This document shows, one piece after another, positions 34,717 through 45,300 of a stretch of DNA of 64,000 bases. Position 1 is the stretch's first letter; the number at the start of each line of letters is the position of its first letter. Made by a program: the position numbers and the translations under genes. Source of the DNA: Channallabes apus (lineage: Eukaryota > Chordata > Actinopteri > Siluriformes > Clariidae); assembly GCA_030522415.1 (NCBI GenBank), contig CM060105.1:17770277-17834276 (forward strand), read 5' to 3'. The notes under the pieces are model-generated. The model had not been told where the DNA came from and made no database searches. It was given only the letters and a program-made list of their open reading frames with translations.

Positions 34717-36875
34717 TCAGTGGTGGTGTTTCTGCTGAAACTGGCGTCCGCAGTAACCACAAGTACCCACTTTGGTCACTTTGTCCTGTGAAGACATTTG
34801 TGCATTAACTTCAAACCTGCTCGAACATGTAACATTTACCGTGCAACACCTGGTCAACCAAAGAACTGCAGTTATCCGACTTAATATTTCTCATGAATGT
34901 ACAAGGGGCGTTCAAGTCAGTACAGTTATGAGTTATGTAAAAACTTTATTTCTTTATATAATCGCCTGGTAAGCTAATGCACTTATCCCAGTGTTTTACT
35001 AGTGCAATAACGCAAAGGTCCTGTAATGTGCAAGTGGTGTTGGTGAATGATTGTGTGTACAATTATGTGTCTCTTCTACAAATTAGCGACAAGTTATCCA
35101 TCGATTTTCAAGGATCAGGGGTTCCAGTCGTTTGCTCAGAGCCACCTCGGCCTGGATAGTCATTCATGGATGTACGATCTGCTTCAAAATATGTTTGCAC
35201 CATTGAAAACTTTTACTGCGGCTAAGAGTGTCATCACCATACTGTGCTTGAAGACTGCATTCACCAGAAATTTCATCAAAAGTTCAGGTTTGACTTGAAC
35301 GTCCCTTGTATAAGCGATTTTCCAGAATTCAGCAAACTACAGAAAACTTTATTTATTTTTCTAATTTTCTCCCCAATATTAGTTGTGGCCAATTCCTCCC
35401 CGTCGCTAGGGGGTCTCCCACATTAAGGCTACCTCTACCACTCAGTCGGGAGGGCGAAGACTATCCTGTGTTTCCTCCAAACCGCGTGACGTCAGCCGAC
35501 CGCATCTTTTCGACCTGCTTGCTCACACACCATTAGGGGCAGAATAACATAACCGGAGGACAGCGCTAGCCGCTCTTTCCGCGTGCGCAAGCTCACAGAC
35601 GCCCCTGATTGGGTGATTAATGTGGGAGCGCAAGTACCTCTCATCCCTCCCCCCTGAGAGAGCCCGGCCAATCAGCTCTCTCTGTGCCTCCGGCTGTGAG
35701 AGGAAAACAGCATCACCCGGGGTTCGAACCAGCGATCTCCGGATGATAGGGCCAGCGCTTTACCACTGCGCCACTCGGAGGAGCACAGAAAACTTAATTG
35801 ATTGATCAGCACAATTACCAGGTTAATATAAACTTTGGGATGGCCCAGAGCTCCTCCGCCTCCATCACAGGACACCACTCGAGCTTCTACGCCCGAGACC
35901 GGCTCCTCCGCAACCAGGTTGATTGCAAAATTCTGATTCACCTGCACAACAGCAAAGCAAACAATACAGTATAACAATTCCAGTAAAATAATATACAGGA
36001 AATTAACATTAACTATATAAACACAAAGCAATGATAAAATGTTACCTCTTTTTGTCTCCCCACGAATCTCATTCTTCGTATATCATTTTCATCAAAAACC
36101 TGCAGAGAAAGAAATCAAACTTTAACACACACTTGAACATAAATCTCTGGTTGGTTCAGCGGTTTCTGACAATTAGACGTATACTGGCTTTGTAATGAAG
36201 ATATGTAGCCAAGGTGTTTTCAATGTAGTGTCAGAAGTTATATGCATCACTGTTACAGTGTGTTGAAGCAGCACAACACTCACTGTCTGTTTTTCTTTTC
36301 CACACACACTTGCAGATAAGCACCATAATTAGATCTAACACCATAATTAATGCTTTGAGGAAAGACAACCAAACTTATCACTTGTTAACCAGCAATGATT
36401 ACCTGTAATCAAACATCATTCAATCTCTAGGGTAAAGCGCATCAGCTTTTCACTGACAATACAAGATACTAGCAGTAGCTTCTTTGCCCCACTCACATTA
36501 CGACAAGTCCCGCCTTCCTACATTCCGATTGGTCAGTCATAATTGACAGAAGCCAATCCCTGCGCTGCACTGACTTGAAGCATTGGATCCAAACCAATCA
36601 CAGAGCTGTAAGTGTGATTTCTCAGAACTCAAATGAGGTGGGAGAAACAAACCTGATGAACGTTTAGCATTACACTTAGCAGGGTTTTTTTATAGCTTTA
36701 TATAAACGAATCAGACATTAATCCGCGTTACCTGTCCCGTGTGAGTAACTGTTTCTCCGTACTTAGAAACAGGAACACTGTATTGCTTGATCGGTACCGC
36801 GGAAAGTCGTGAAGTTGTGAGGAAAGTCCTCGTATTTTTAGCGAAGGACAAGATCTTGGGAAGGTTGGCCGCCAT
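34717..36875 (-). CDS. ndufs6: NADH dehydrogenase iron-sulfur protein 6 (complex I 13 kDa subunit)
   Basis: Accessory zinc-binding subunit of the peripheral arm of mitochondrial complex I. Four exons on the minus strand, all phase 0: 36875-36732 (48 codons, start [14 protein letters not shown]), 36099-36046 (18 codons), 35941-35819 (41 codons) and 34785-34717 (22 codons plus TGA). The product is 129 aa, close to the human 124. The first exon encodes a basic, Ser/Thr-rich, acid-poor leader typical of a mitochondrial presequence. The core holds [20 protein letters not shown] and [17 protein letters not shown]. Zinc ligands C91, H100, C116 and C119 are all present, and the C-terminus ends in HHH as in mammals. 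Intron 3 contains a mariner-like element and a SINE. The gene is divergent from mrpl36. No lesion seen. Confidence 0.96.
34902..35308. mobile_element. Mariner-like non-autonomous element in ndufs6 intron 3
   Basis: A 407-bp element with TA at each side. Near-perfect terminal repeats: CAAGGGGCGTTCAAGTCA at the left and, inverted, CAAGGGACGTTCAAGTCA at the right (one mismatch in 18). Its interior is related to the copies at 52901, 59100 and 61990. No open frame. Confidence 0.75.
35350..35784 (-). mobile_element. tRNA-derived SINE in ndufs6 intron 3
   Basis: 435 bp read on the minus strand. The head, at 35784 downwards, has an A-box (TGGCGCAGTGGTAAAG) and a B-box (GGTTCGAACCCC) in tRNA-like spacing. 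The tail reads AATTGGCCACAACTAATATT then GGGGAGAAAATTAG. A perfect 11-bp target duplication ACAGAAAACTT flanks it (35339-35349 and 35785-35795). It inserted 30 bases from the mariner-like element at 34902-35308; together they fill most of the 1033-bp intron. Confidence 0.85.
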
Positions 36876-36878
36876 CTT
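36866..36878 (-). promoter_or_regulatory. YY1-like element over the ndufs6 start codon
   Basis: The reverse strand reads AAAGATGGCGGCC, so the AAGATGGCGGC YY1 consensus includes the initiator ATG. Downstream YY1 sites that overlap the start codon are common in TATA-less vertebrate housekeeping and mitochondrial genes. The motif is seen; its use is inferred. Confidence 0.5.
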
Positions 36879-37384
36879 TCTCCCACAATTCCCCTAGCGT
36901 GTACCGCTTTTGGTACTGTGTTCGTGTGTGCTAGTGCGTGTTATTACTCTCTACTGACACCTACTGTTCTAGAGCGCGCACTGTCTGTCTAGTGTACCTA
37001 TAAAACAAGACACTGCGTTTAGAAATTATACTAATGTTTTGCATATATTTAGATAATTTGCATATATACGCAAATAATGTAATATAATGCATTCTTTTCA
37101 CCGATTTTGTTCTTTGTTGTTTTATTATTATTGTGAAAACAACAAAAAAGAAGAAACAAGAAAGGAGAAAAAAAAGAAAACATCTAAACAGTAAATTTTA
37201 AAATGTTAATTGCTCATAAAAATAAATTAATTAATTACGTCATGACATCCCTGGAAAGCTGTATTTGTGATCGGGGAGACACCATGGTCAAGAAGGAGGT
37301 TCAGCTATGGCAGGCGAGGCTCAGACATGGCACTCTAGGTTGTGCTGAATATTGGAATGTCAACTGTATACACTTGCATTTGCT

Positions 37385-37560
37385 GATTTATGAGGCTGCA
37401 GTGGTTCAGTGTGTTATGTCTCTTAGTTACTGATCAGAAGGTCGGTGGCTCGGGCCCGAGCTTTGCCAGGTTGTTGGGCTCTTGAGCGAGGCCCTTAACC
37501 CGGTCTGCTCCAGGTGTGCTGTATAATGTCTGCACTCTGGGATATGTGAAAAATAAACAA
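37385..37560 (+). mobile_element. Degenerate tRNA-derived SINE
   Basis: Shows GTTACTGATCAGAAGGTCGG, a B-box-like GGTGGCTCGGGCCC, and the stretch TTGGGCTCTTGAGCGAGGCC then CTTAACCC, typical of a common fish SINE. It lies between the ndufs6 and mrpl36 promoters. Confidence 0.55.
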
Positions 37561-37941
37561 TTTAACTGTATAGTAATGTATATGGTTTGTGTGTGTGTGT
37601 GTGTGTAATTTGCATGTTCTCCTGGTTGGTTTCCTCTCACAGTGCAAATACATGCAAATTAAGCTAATTGGCGTTAATTAAAAATAAATACAATATTCAC
37701 CATATATACAATTTGATTAGCTTAAAATTATGTATATTTAATTATATTAGTCTTGGGATAAATAGATAACCAAAAAATGGAAAGAGATTCATGTAGTTGA
37801 ATAAACTCGGGGGGGGGGGGGGGGGGATTAATTGCTGATACATATATTTTAAAACAAGTTATACCTCTATTTCCCTGTAGAGGACGCGAGAAGAAGAAGA
37901 ACTACAACAACAAGAACCAGAAGAAGCGGATGAAGAACCTC

Positions 37942-38000
37942 GCGCATGCGCACCTGATGACATTCGTCTCTCCAAAGTCACTGACGTCAGAGCGGAAGTG
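37942..38000 (+). promoter_or_regulatory. mrpl36 core promoter: NRF1, CRE and ETS sites
   Basis: Three classic motifs of nuclear genes for mitochondrial proteins lie within 59 bases. They are an NRF1 palindrome GCGCATGCGC (37942-37951), a perfect CRE TGACGTCA (37982-37989) and an ETS/GABP site CGGAAGTG (37993-38000). No TATA box is visible. They lie just before the inferred non-coding first exon of mrpl36. Confidence 0.65.
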
Positions 38001-38110
38001 GTGGAGTTTATGCTGAATGGAAGCATGCGTGTGTGTACAGCGCCGTAACCTGGATTAACAGTATTTAATACACACAGTATCCCGTATAACATACAGTTTA
38101 TAGAGACAAG
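38001..38110 (+). other. mrpl36 non-coding first exon (start not fixed)
   Basis: A strong donor (AAG then GTACGTG) falls at 38111. It pairs with the acceptor TTCTTTTCCCAG ending at 38712, which is 11 bases before the mrpl36 ATG. The sequence between the promoter motifs and this donor is therefore read as 5' UTR. The true transcription start is not visible. The intron would be 38111-38712. Confidence 0.5.
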
Positions 38111-38723
38111 GTACGTGCATTTTTTTCCTTTGTTTTATTCAAATTCTGTCGTTTATTCTGCATTAGTTATTAGCCTGATGTAAGCTAACACAGCTAATTA
38201 GCTAATAAACAGACACCAGGGCAGTTTTATATGTTTTACAACATATAATTCATGAACTCCTGCATTGGAATGAAGGGTTTTGTTTTATGCATTGAATGCA
38301 TGTAAGGTTAATTAACACAGTTTGGTTGTGACATCCAGATAACACTAAGTTCCCATTCTGTTTTCCAGTAAAATGAGCATGGTCATCATAAATAAACAAG
38401 CCTTCCAATAGAACACATTAAATAGAGCTTATTTATTATTTGTGAGAGTCTCCAGTGTTGAAGCTTTATAACAGTTAGAGCAAAAGCTGTGTCTTTTTTT
38501 AAATTTCCCATCATTGGAAAAGTCTCCAGGCGTGAAGGTTGTTGTCACTGAAGGCATTCTATCTATCTTATGTTACTAAAAACAACAGTGAATAAAAAAA
38601 AAACATACAGAATGTTTTCTGAGCAATGTTCTTTGGAAAATTGTGGTTATTAATAAATTACTGTGAATGGAACATAACCTATGCCGATTTCATCTTGTTT
38701 TTCTTTTCCCAGGTGGTGGCGCC

Positions 38724-39077
38724 ATGGTACCTCTTTTACTCCCATCCCTGCTCGGGTCCCTGACTCGGCAGCTGTCTCGGGCAGTGCAGTATGCGTCTGT
38801 TGCGTGTCTTCCTCCTGTCGGAGCACATCGCTGTATGTCCACCATCACTGCTGCTGTGATTCAGACCAGAGGAAGCTTTCAGCCCCGGCACAATCTCTTC
38901 CAAGCACCGTTACTCGGACAGAACCTGCAGCAGTTCGTGGCCATGCAGCCGTCGATGGGCATGAAAACCAAAACAGCTTTGAAGAAACGCTGTAAAGACT
39001 GCTTTTTCGTCCGTCGCCGTGGGCGACTGTATGTCTTTTGCAAAAGTCACCCGAGGCACAAACAGCGGCAAGGGTGA
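38724..39077 (+). CDS. mrpl36: Mitochondrial large-subunit ribosomal protein bL36m
   Basis: Small zinc-ribbon protein of the mitochondrial large ribosomal subunit. The 117-aa product has a long leader with Arg, Ser and Thr but few acidic residues, typical of mitochondrial import. The L36 domain starts near residue 80 ([20 protein letters not shown]) and ends [11 protein letters not shown], the hallmark L36 C-terminus. Zinc ligands are C90, C93, C106 and H109 or H112. I chose the ATG at 38724. An in-frame ATG at 38667 lies upstream of a good splice acceptor (AG at 38711-38712), and the intervening residues look like an intron polypyrimidine tract read as protein. One coding exon, with AATAAA at 39119-39124. 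Divergent from ndufs6, about 1.1 kb away. Confidence 0.95.
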   Translation: MVPLLLPSLLGSLTRQLSRAVQYASVACLPPVGAHRCMSTITAAVIQTRGSFQPRHNLFQAPLLGQNLQQFVAMQPSMGMKTKTALKKRCKDCFFVRRRGRLYVFCKSHPRHKQRQG

Positions 39078-39118
39078 ACCTGTACTGAAGGGTTTTTGAT
39101 CACTGATTGTTCTGTCAT

Positions 39119-39124
39119 AATAAA
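39119..39124 (+). terminator. mrpl36 polyadenylation signal
   Basis: AATAAA 41 bases after the mrpl36 stop codon, followed by a long T-run. Confidence 0.7.
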
Positions 39125-39154
39125 GTTTTGTCACTTGAATGAAAATCTTGTAGA

Positions 39155-39189
<35 letters not shown>

Positions 39190-39495
39190 CTTAAGCTAGC
39201 CTTGAGTTTTAACTCATTTTTTTGTATCGTATTATAGTAGTAGAAAAGGTAATGACTATTCTTGGTGTGTGTGTGTGTAAAGCCAACTATGAAGTACTAA
39301 GTACTTTTTTTTTTTTTTTTGTAAACTGAGACAGATTCCAAACCAGGCACAGAGCTGAGCAGGCGATGGTTAAGGCTCTTGTGATTTAAAAATACGAATA
39401 TCTGCTGAACTACCACACGTCTACATAGGCTAAGTGTTCAGCATGTCCTAATGTACTGTATTTTTCAAAGCCATGACAATAGGTAAGCTTAATAG

Positions 39496-39670
39496 TAAGA
39501 GTACCAGTCAAACGTTTGGACAGCTTCTAATTCAGTATTTTATGTTTAGGGATTTATTTTTTACATTGTAGAACAATGCTGGTATTTTAGAACTAGGCAA
39601 TAACATATAGAATTAGGTAATCAAGCAATGACAATAGTTAAAGTGATATTTCAGGTTGAAGCCCACCCAT
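39496..39670 (+). mobile_element. Tc1-like terminal fragment
   Basis: Starts ACCAGTCAAACGTTTGGACA, the well-known end of a fish Tc1 family. It shares the TACATTGTAGAACAATGCTG and AATTAGGTAATCAAGC motifs with the element at 50333. No second end found. Confidence 0.45.
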
Positions 39671-40267
39671 GTCTGCGTAGTACAATGAAATCAAATTGTG
39701 TAAGGTTGAGTATCTTACACCTTGTTTATGTTAAGTTGCACTTCTTTCATCATCATCAACCAAATACATACACTGCCTGTTCGGTAAACGGAGAGTGAAT
39801 TGCAGATGAAAAAGTTAAAATGCATTTTTTTAAAACTCCAGCATGTTAACATTTACTTAAAGCACTTCTATGCCAGTAAAAATTTCCGTTTAGCATTTTA
39901 AATCATAATATCTATTGGTGCAGGTTTTTGTTTACATTGAGAAAGTACAGTGCCTTTCTTTAGTTTTCCACAAATATAAATTTATTTTATTTGATAGAAC
40001 AACAGTCATTAAAAAAAATTACACTTAATTATCTAAATTGTGTGGTGTGCATTTTTATTCAGCCCTCTTTACTCTTATAAAAACAAATGTCTTCCGAATT
40101 CACCTAATTAGTAAGTAGAGTCTGCCTGTACAGTACAGTAATCTCAGTACAGAAAGTGCCTTACTGTACAATTGAACATTCATGTTACAAACTTTCAAAG
40201 ATACAAACATGCGCGCACATTCAATCGCGGAAGTTAAATCATGTCTCTGGCGTTCATTGTCTTGTGC

Positions 40268-40480
40268 ATCCCAGGATGCCCAGAAGCAAGCGGAAGAAGC
40301 AGCGGCTGTGAAGCTGCTACTGCTAAGAAGAGCCAAGCAACGATGGAGCCAAAAGTGAAAATAATTAATAGAATGGAGGAGGTGAAAACATGACTGATAT
40401 TGCTTGCTCTTTTTACATGATTCGTTCAACCATTGGCATGAGTCTAAAGAAAAAAGGCAAGCTCATAGAACATGTTAGTT
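40268..40480 (+). pseudogene. Possible pogo/Tigger-like transposase N-terminal remnant
   Basis: With one frameshift the reading goes from MPRSKRKKQR to MTDIACSFYMIRSTIG and KKKGKLIEHV. This resembles the CENP-B-type helix-turn-helix of pogo/Tigger transposases. A sequence like a pogo terminal repeat (TCGTATGCCGAGGTTCC) lies at about 41896. Only a short, damaged piece is readable. Confidence 0.4.
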
Positions 40481-40849
40481 TTATACTGAGTATAGCCAAT
40501 TGTGTTAGTTACCTAGTACAGTAAGTGCAAAAATGTGATGAACAATATCACCTTGTTGTCATCTGTGAGTTTATTCAGCATACACACTTGGCATGTTGAT
40601 TAACAATGGTGTATGTAATGTAAGTGCCAAAAGTGTGTGTACACTGCCTTGCTGTGTTCATATCATTCACACACATCCTGGACATAACCCACCTTTTTCA
40701 AACTCAGTCCCTACTCACAAACAGTGGAAATAATATTCAACTACTGTATGAATACTTTTTCGAACAACAGCTGCACAACACTGCCTTTTTATTGCTGGGA
40801 ACTCGTTTGCATATTGGGAAGCTGTTTTGTGAAGCCCTCAGAGATTTGT

Positions 40850-41280
40850 TAGAGAACATTATGAAGCGACATGAAGCCCAAGGAACACACCAGACAGGTA
40901 AGGGATGAAGTTGTGGAGAAGTTTTAAAGCAGGGTTAGGTTATAAAAAATATATATCCCAAGCTTTGAACATCTCATGGAGCACTGTTCAATCTGAAAAC
41001 CTACCAAGATATGGCCATCCACCTAAACTGATAAGACAGGCAAGGAGAGCATTAATCAGAGTCACAGCCAAGAGGCCCATTGTAACTTTGGACAGATTCT
41101 CCCACCTGAGCTGTGATTCTCAGCTCCTCCAGTCATGCACATGACATGACAGGCTCCTCAAATCTGGCCTTTATGGAAGAGTGGAAAGAAGCAAGAAGTC
41201 GCTTTTCAGAGTTCTACATGGCTTGTCGCAACCTGAAAACAGGACTCCTTTCATGGGCTTTCAAGACTCCCACTTGAGCT
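40850..41280 (+). pseudogene. Degenerate Tc1-like transposase N-terminal fragment
   Basis: The frame from 40905 reads GLGYKKYISQALNISWSTVQ, then PRYGHPPKLIRQARRALIRV and AKRPIVTLDRFS. This is the helix-turn-helix and GRP-linker region of a Tc1 transposase with losses. It continues into SGLYGRVERSKKSLF after a break near 41145. No catalytic residues and no clear ends. Confidence 0.6.
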
Positions 41281-41298
41281 GTGGATAATATCATGTGG

Positions 41299-41734
41299 TA
41301 GTGATGGGTTGTTCATGAACGATTCGTTCTTTTTTAACGAATCTTTAACGTGACTCAGAAGAACGAGTAGTCTCGGAGGGTGATTCGTTAATTTTCTACT
41401 CCGAGTCATTCGTTCTTTTGTCACAGGACTCCCATAGACGCTATGCAGTGCAATAGATTCAAAAGAACGAACGACTCTGACTGGAAGATATGAGAGGTGA
41501 GCTACTCATTCTGTCTATTATAATGTGTCCTTAGCTGCACTGTAATGTTTTCGTTACTGGAACTATAGACAATTTGTGTAAGTAGATGTATTGGGGAGTC
41601 TGTTTATTAAAAATGTAACATTTTATTTTATTTCTGATCAAAAGAACGAAATGACACAAAAAAAGATTTGTTCATTTTGATGAACGAGATTCAAAGAACC
41701 GAGTCACTAAAATTATTCAAACTTCCCATCACGA
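41299..41734. mobile_element. hAT-type MITE upstream of lpcat1
   Basis: 436 bp with ends TAGTGATGGG and CCCATCACGA, flanked by a perfect 8-bp target duplication TCATGTGG (41291-41298 and 41735-41742). Eight-base duplications are the hAT hallmark. The interior contains repeated GAACGA/TTCGTTC words in both orientations and no coding frame. It ends about 640 bases before the lpcat1 start codon. Confidence 0.8.
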
Positions 41735-42059
41735 TCATGTGGCTCGTATATTTGGGTTAATCTCCATCTCCCACGGCAAAAGAAGAAGAATTTCAAAGAG
41801 ATTATTTAGGGGAAAAAATCCTTTGCAATGGTGTTTAACTGATGGTACTTAGTAACCCAGTGTAACGATCGAACTCGTCTCGAACAAATACAATTCGTAT
41901 GCCGAGGTTCCCCTGTGTCAACAATTTGGTTTTATTATAGAATTTTCTTTTCTGATTATTCAAGTTTTAAATAGAGTTCGTATGACTTTATCTGTAATTT
42001 AGAATACAAAACGCTAACAGAACGTATGACCGAGTATGACAGTCGCGAAGGAGCTCATT

Positions 42060-42069
42060 GCGCATGCGT
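42060..42069 (+). promoter_or_regulatory. NRF1-like site in the lpcat1 upstream region
   Basis: GCGCATGCGT matches the NRF1 half-palindrome. It sits about 300 bases before the lpcat1 ATG, in a locally CpG-rich stretch with GCGCGCGC runs near 42099 and 42130. This suggests a TATA-less CpG-type promoter. The motif is seen; its function is inferred. Confidence 0.4.
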
Positions 42070-42370
42070 CAAGGCAAATAACTCCCTATAGGAAAGCGCG
42101 CGCGCCAACAACAACAACAAGGAAAGCGTGCGCGCGCTGAAGTGAATACAGTATGAAGAGACAGGTTCGCGCGTGCGGATAAAAAAACCACGTGATCACC
42201 AGATACCAGATAATGAACCACTGGACTGATTAAATAGCTTTAACTCAGAAGTGCCTTCTGGACCTTAACTCAGAGTCCTGCTCTGGACCTTAACTCAGAA
42301 GAAGTGTCGGATTAAGAGTTTTATTTCTTTTCAGTCTTTTTTTATTTCTTTCTTTCCTGGCTTGGTGAGA

Positions 42371-45300
42371 ATGAAGCTTGTAAAGAGAGCTCGGATAGCA
42401 GCTGGAAATGAAGCGGATTCTTCACCAACACACTTCACAAATCCGTTTATAAACGATCTGAGGTTCACTGCAGCGCAGAAAGTCACGGTGAGGTAAAGGG
42501 AAGGGGGAAACAAACCCAGCGTGCCGTTAAACTGCCATTTACTGAATTGTCTTGGTTGCGTGTTTTTGTTGTTTATATCTGGGAGGGTGATAACTTTTGA
42601 ATATAACTGCATTTAAGTGCAAGACATAATTTCATTCACCAGGAATGAAAAAAAATACTGCCTGTTTTATCTATAAAGTGTTTTTCTTCGCTTCCACCCG
42701 TACGTGTCTGTGATCCGTTCCGTACGTGTCTGTGATCCGTTGAACCGACACTTTGACTCTTCAGAGTCGTTTGTTTGAAATAAGGAAAGATCATTGAATT
42801 CTATGTTGGTTTCTTTAAGAATCATCATTTCAATCATTTCTTTCCCTCATATGTGTTACACTATTAGACACGCCACAATCAGTCCTAAACCAGAATTTCA
42901 CCCTCTGAGTCGTTTAACTCGCCATGATTCATTCGAGTCGGTTCATGTCTGTGACTCATTTGGATATGAATTTAAATAAAACAAAGTGTACACAGCATGT
43001 ATGATATGAAGTGAAATGCTTATACGACTGCTGATGAGCTAAAAACTCAAAAGAAAGGTTTCCGTATGAAATAGAAGTTTACTCATTTGAAATATAGAAA
43101 AATATGTAAAAAAAATAAATAAATTAAATAGTAGAATAAAATTAAGAATATAGGAATATAAAAACTATATAGAAGTTGAGTTGAAGTGGAGTGTAGAGAA
43201 TATGTCAGGACAATGTGCAGAATGTGCAGAATAATGTGCAAGGTGGCAGTTCAAGGGTTCACAGTTCTGTGGTGTGCAAAATGTGTGATATAATGATAAG
43301 CAACCTGATGAGGAGTGAGACTGTTTGTGAGGAAGCAGATCAGAATCGTTCATCCTATGTGGTGTTGTGATTGAGCGTACAGTACTTATCGCCTCCGGGA
43401 AGAAGCTCCTCTCTGTATTGGCCTTCAGGGAGAGGAAGCACTTTCCTGACCGCAACAGAGAGAGCAGTCCATTGTTGGGGTGGCTGAGGTCCTTCACCAT
43501 CTTCCTGGCCTTGTTCCAGCACCGCTTGCTGTAGATTGAGTGCAGATTGAGTGCACCGCCCTCTGTAGAGCTCATCTGTCCCACATGGTGCTGTTCCCGA
43601 ACCAGGATTGATGAATTGACTTTTCACCAATTCTGCTTTAATCCAAGTGACCTAGAAACAAAATGTACAGGTATTAACATGTCAAACCTTTATGTAGGGT
43701 TCATTATTTTATTGTAGTTATAACTCAGCACCTCCCTGACACATTAATAGGTTCACCATACTGTACAGAGACTTAAAAAAATGTTGTCCCTTCCTTTAAT
43801 ATTACAGAAAGATAATGTAAGAGCCATATCGTACTTATTATGAATTTGTCGATGTGTTTATTTGTTTTATTTTATTCTATCTTATTCTATTAATTAGTTA
43901 AGCATCCATTTTGACAATCGTAAGTTGGTCTGTGATGTCATTCCACTATTACATGTATTTGTATGACTATCGTATGATAAAAAGTTCAGTTTAGATGCAG
44001 AAGGCTACGGAAACACAAGCTTTTGACCGTAAGCTAACTGTAATCAGATATATACAACAAATGTGTTGTCATATGCGTAAGAAAATCTTGAAACAAGTAC
44101 ATCAAAAAAGGCTGTATTTTATTTGTAACTCAAGGGTCAAGTCAAGAGCATTTTAATTTTTATTCCTCTGTATAGCTTTTTTGCATGTATGTGATGGTCA
44201 ATATTCTGTTAAATTTGTAATCTGTTAAATTTAGGTAGTACTGTGTTCCCTCTGTTGCTTTCATTTGTGTTTCATGTTCCTACACCTTATAAAAAGTATT
44301 TTATAATAACAATCTGAAAAATTGAGATGGTATTAAAATGAAGCACGTTATCTCCCATTTCCTGGAACTAGTGCGGCCAAAAACCTTGAGAGTGAAACAT
44401 TCATGTCATGATGTTTCAGTTGTGTCCAAAATATCTCTCAGTACTTTATAGGCAGCATTCTCCGTGATTTACTAGAAGTACTGAAGTAGTGAAGATACCT
44501 TACAATAGGTGTCTACAATATACAGTACTTATTCTGGTTGATGAATGTTGTAATTAATAATATTTAAGGGAAAATAATGCATAATGATATGCTGTTGTCA
44601 TGGTGTGATGTGGTGCAACATGAACCAGGGCTGCCGGTACACAAGTTTTTTTTTATTTTTTACATCTTGTAGCACAGAAGTTTCCAGGGTGTGGTGGATC
44701 CCAGAGTCCCAGAGTCACTGTGTAAGAGCCAAGAATAAACCCTGTCCATCACATGGCACCATACACACACACATCGACAGTTTAGGGAAAACATAGAACC
44801 ACCCAAAAGCCACACATTCTTAATCCATCTGTGTACTGTAGATAATCTTACTATATTTAAAACCTTTGTGTTTTAGGAATGCTATTGAATGCACATGCAT
44901 TCTTCTTAATGAAAAGTTCTTTTCCAAATTAAATACAAAACATATACAGTGGTGTGAAAAACTATTTGCCCCCTTCCTGATTTCTTATTCTTTTGCATGT
45001 TTGTCACACTTAAATGTTTCTGCTCATCAAAAACCGTTAAGTATTAGTCAAAGATAACATAATTGAACACAAAATGCAGTTTTTAAATGAAGGTTTACGT
45101 TATTAAGGGAGAAAAAAAACTCAAAATCTACATGGCCCTGTGTGAAAAAGTGATTGCCCCCCTTGTTAAAAAATAACTTAACAGTGGTTTATCACACCTG
45201 AGTTCAATTTCTGTAGTCACCCCCAGGCCTGATTACTGCCACACCTGTTTCAATCAAGAAATCACTTAAATAGGAGCTACCTGACACAGAGAAGTAGACC

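Noticed and set aside
35700..35784. tRNA gene on the minus strand
   Set aside because: A- and B-boxes are present, but the sequence runs into a SINE body with target duplications and cannot form a full tRNA cloverleaf end.
38667..38723. Upstream in-frame start for mrpl36
   Set aside because: The extra 19 residues come from a polypyrimidine tract and splice acceptor; the L36 leader begins at 38724.
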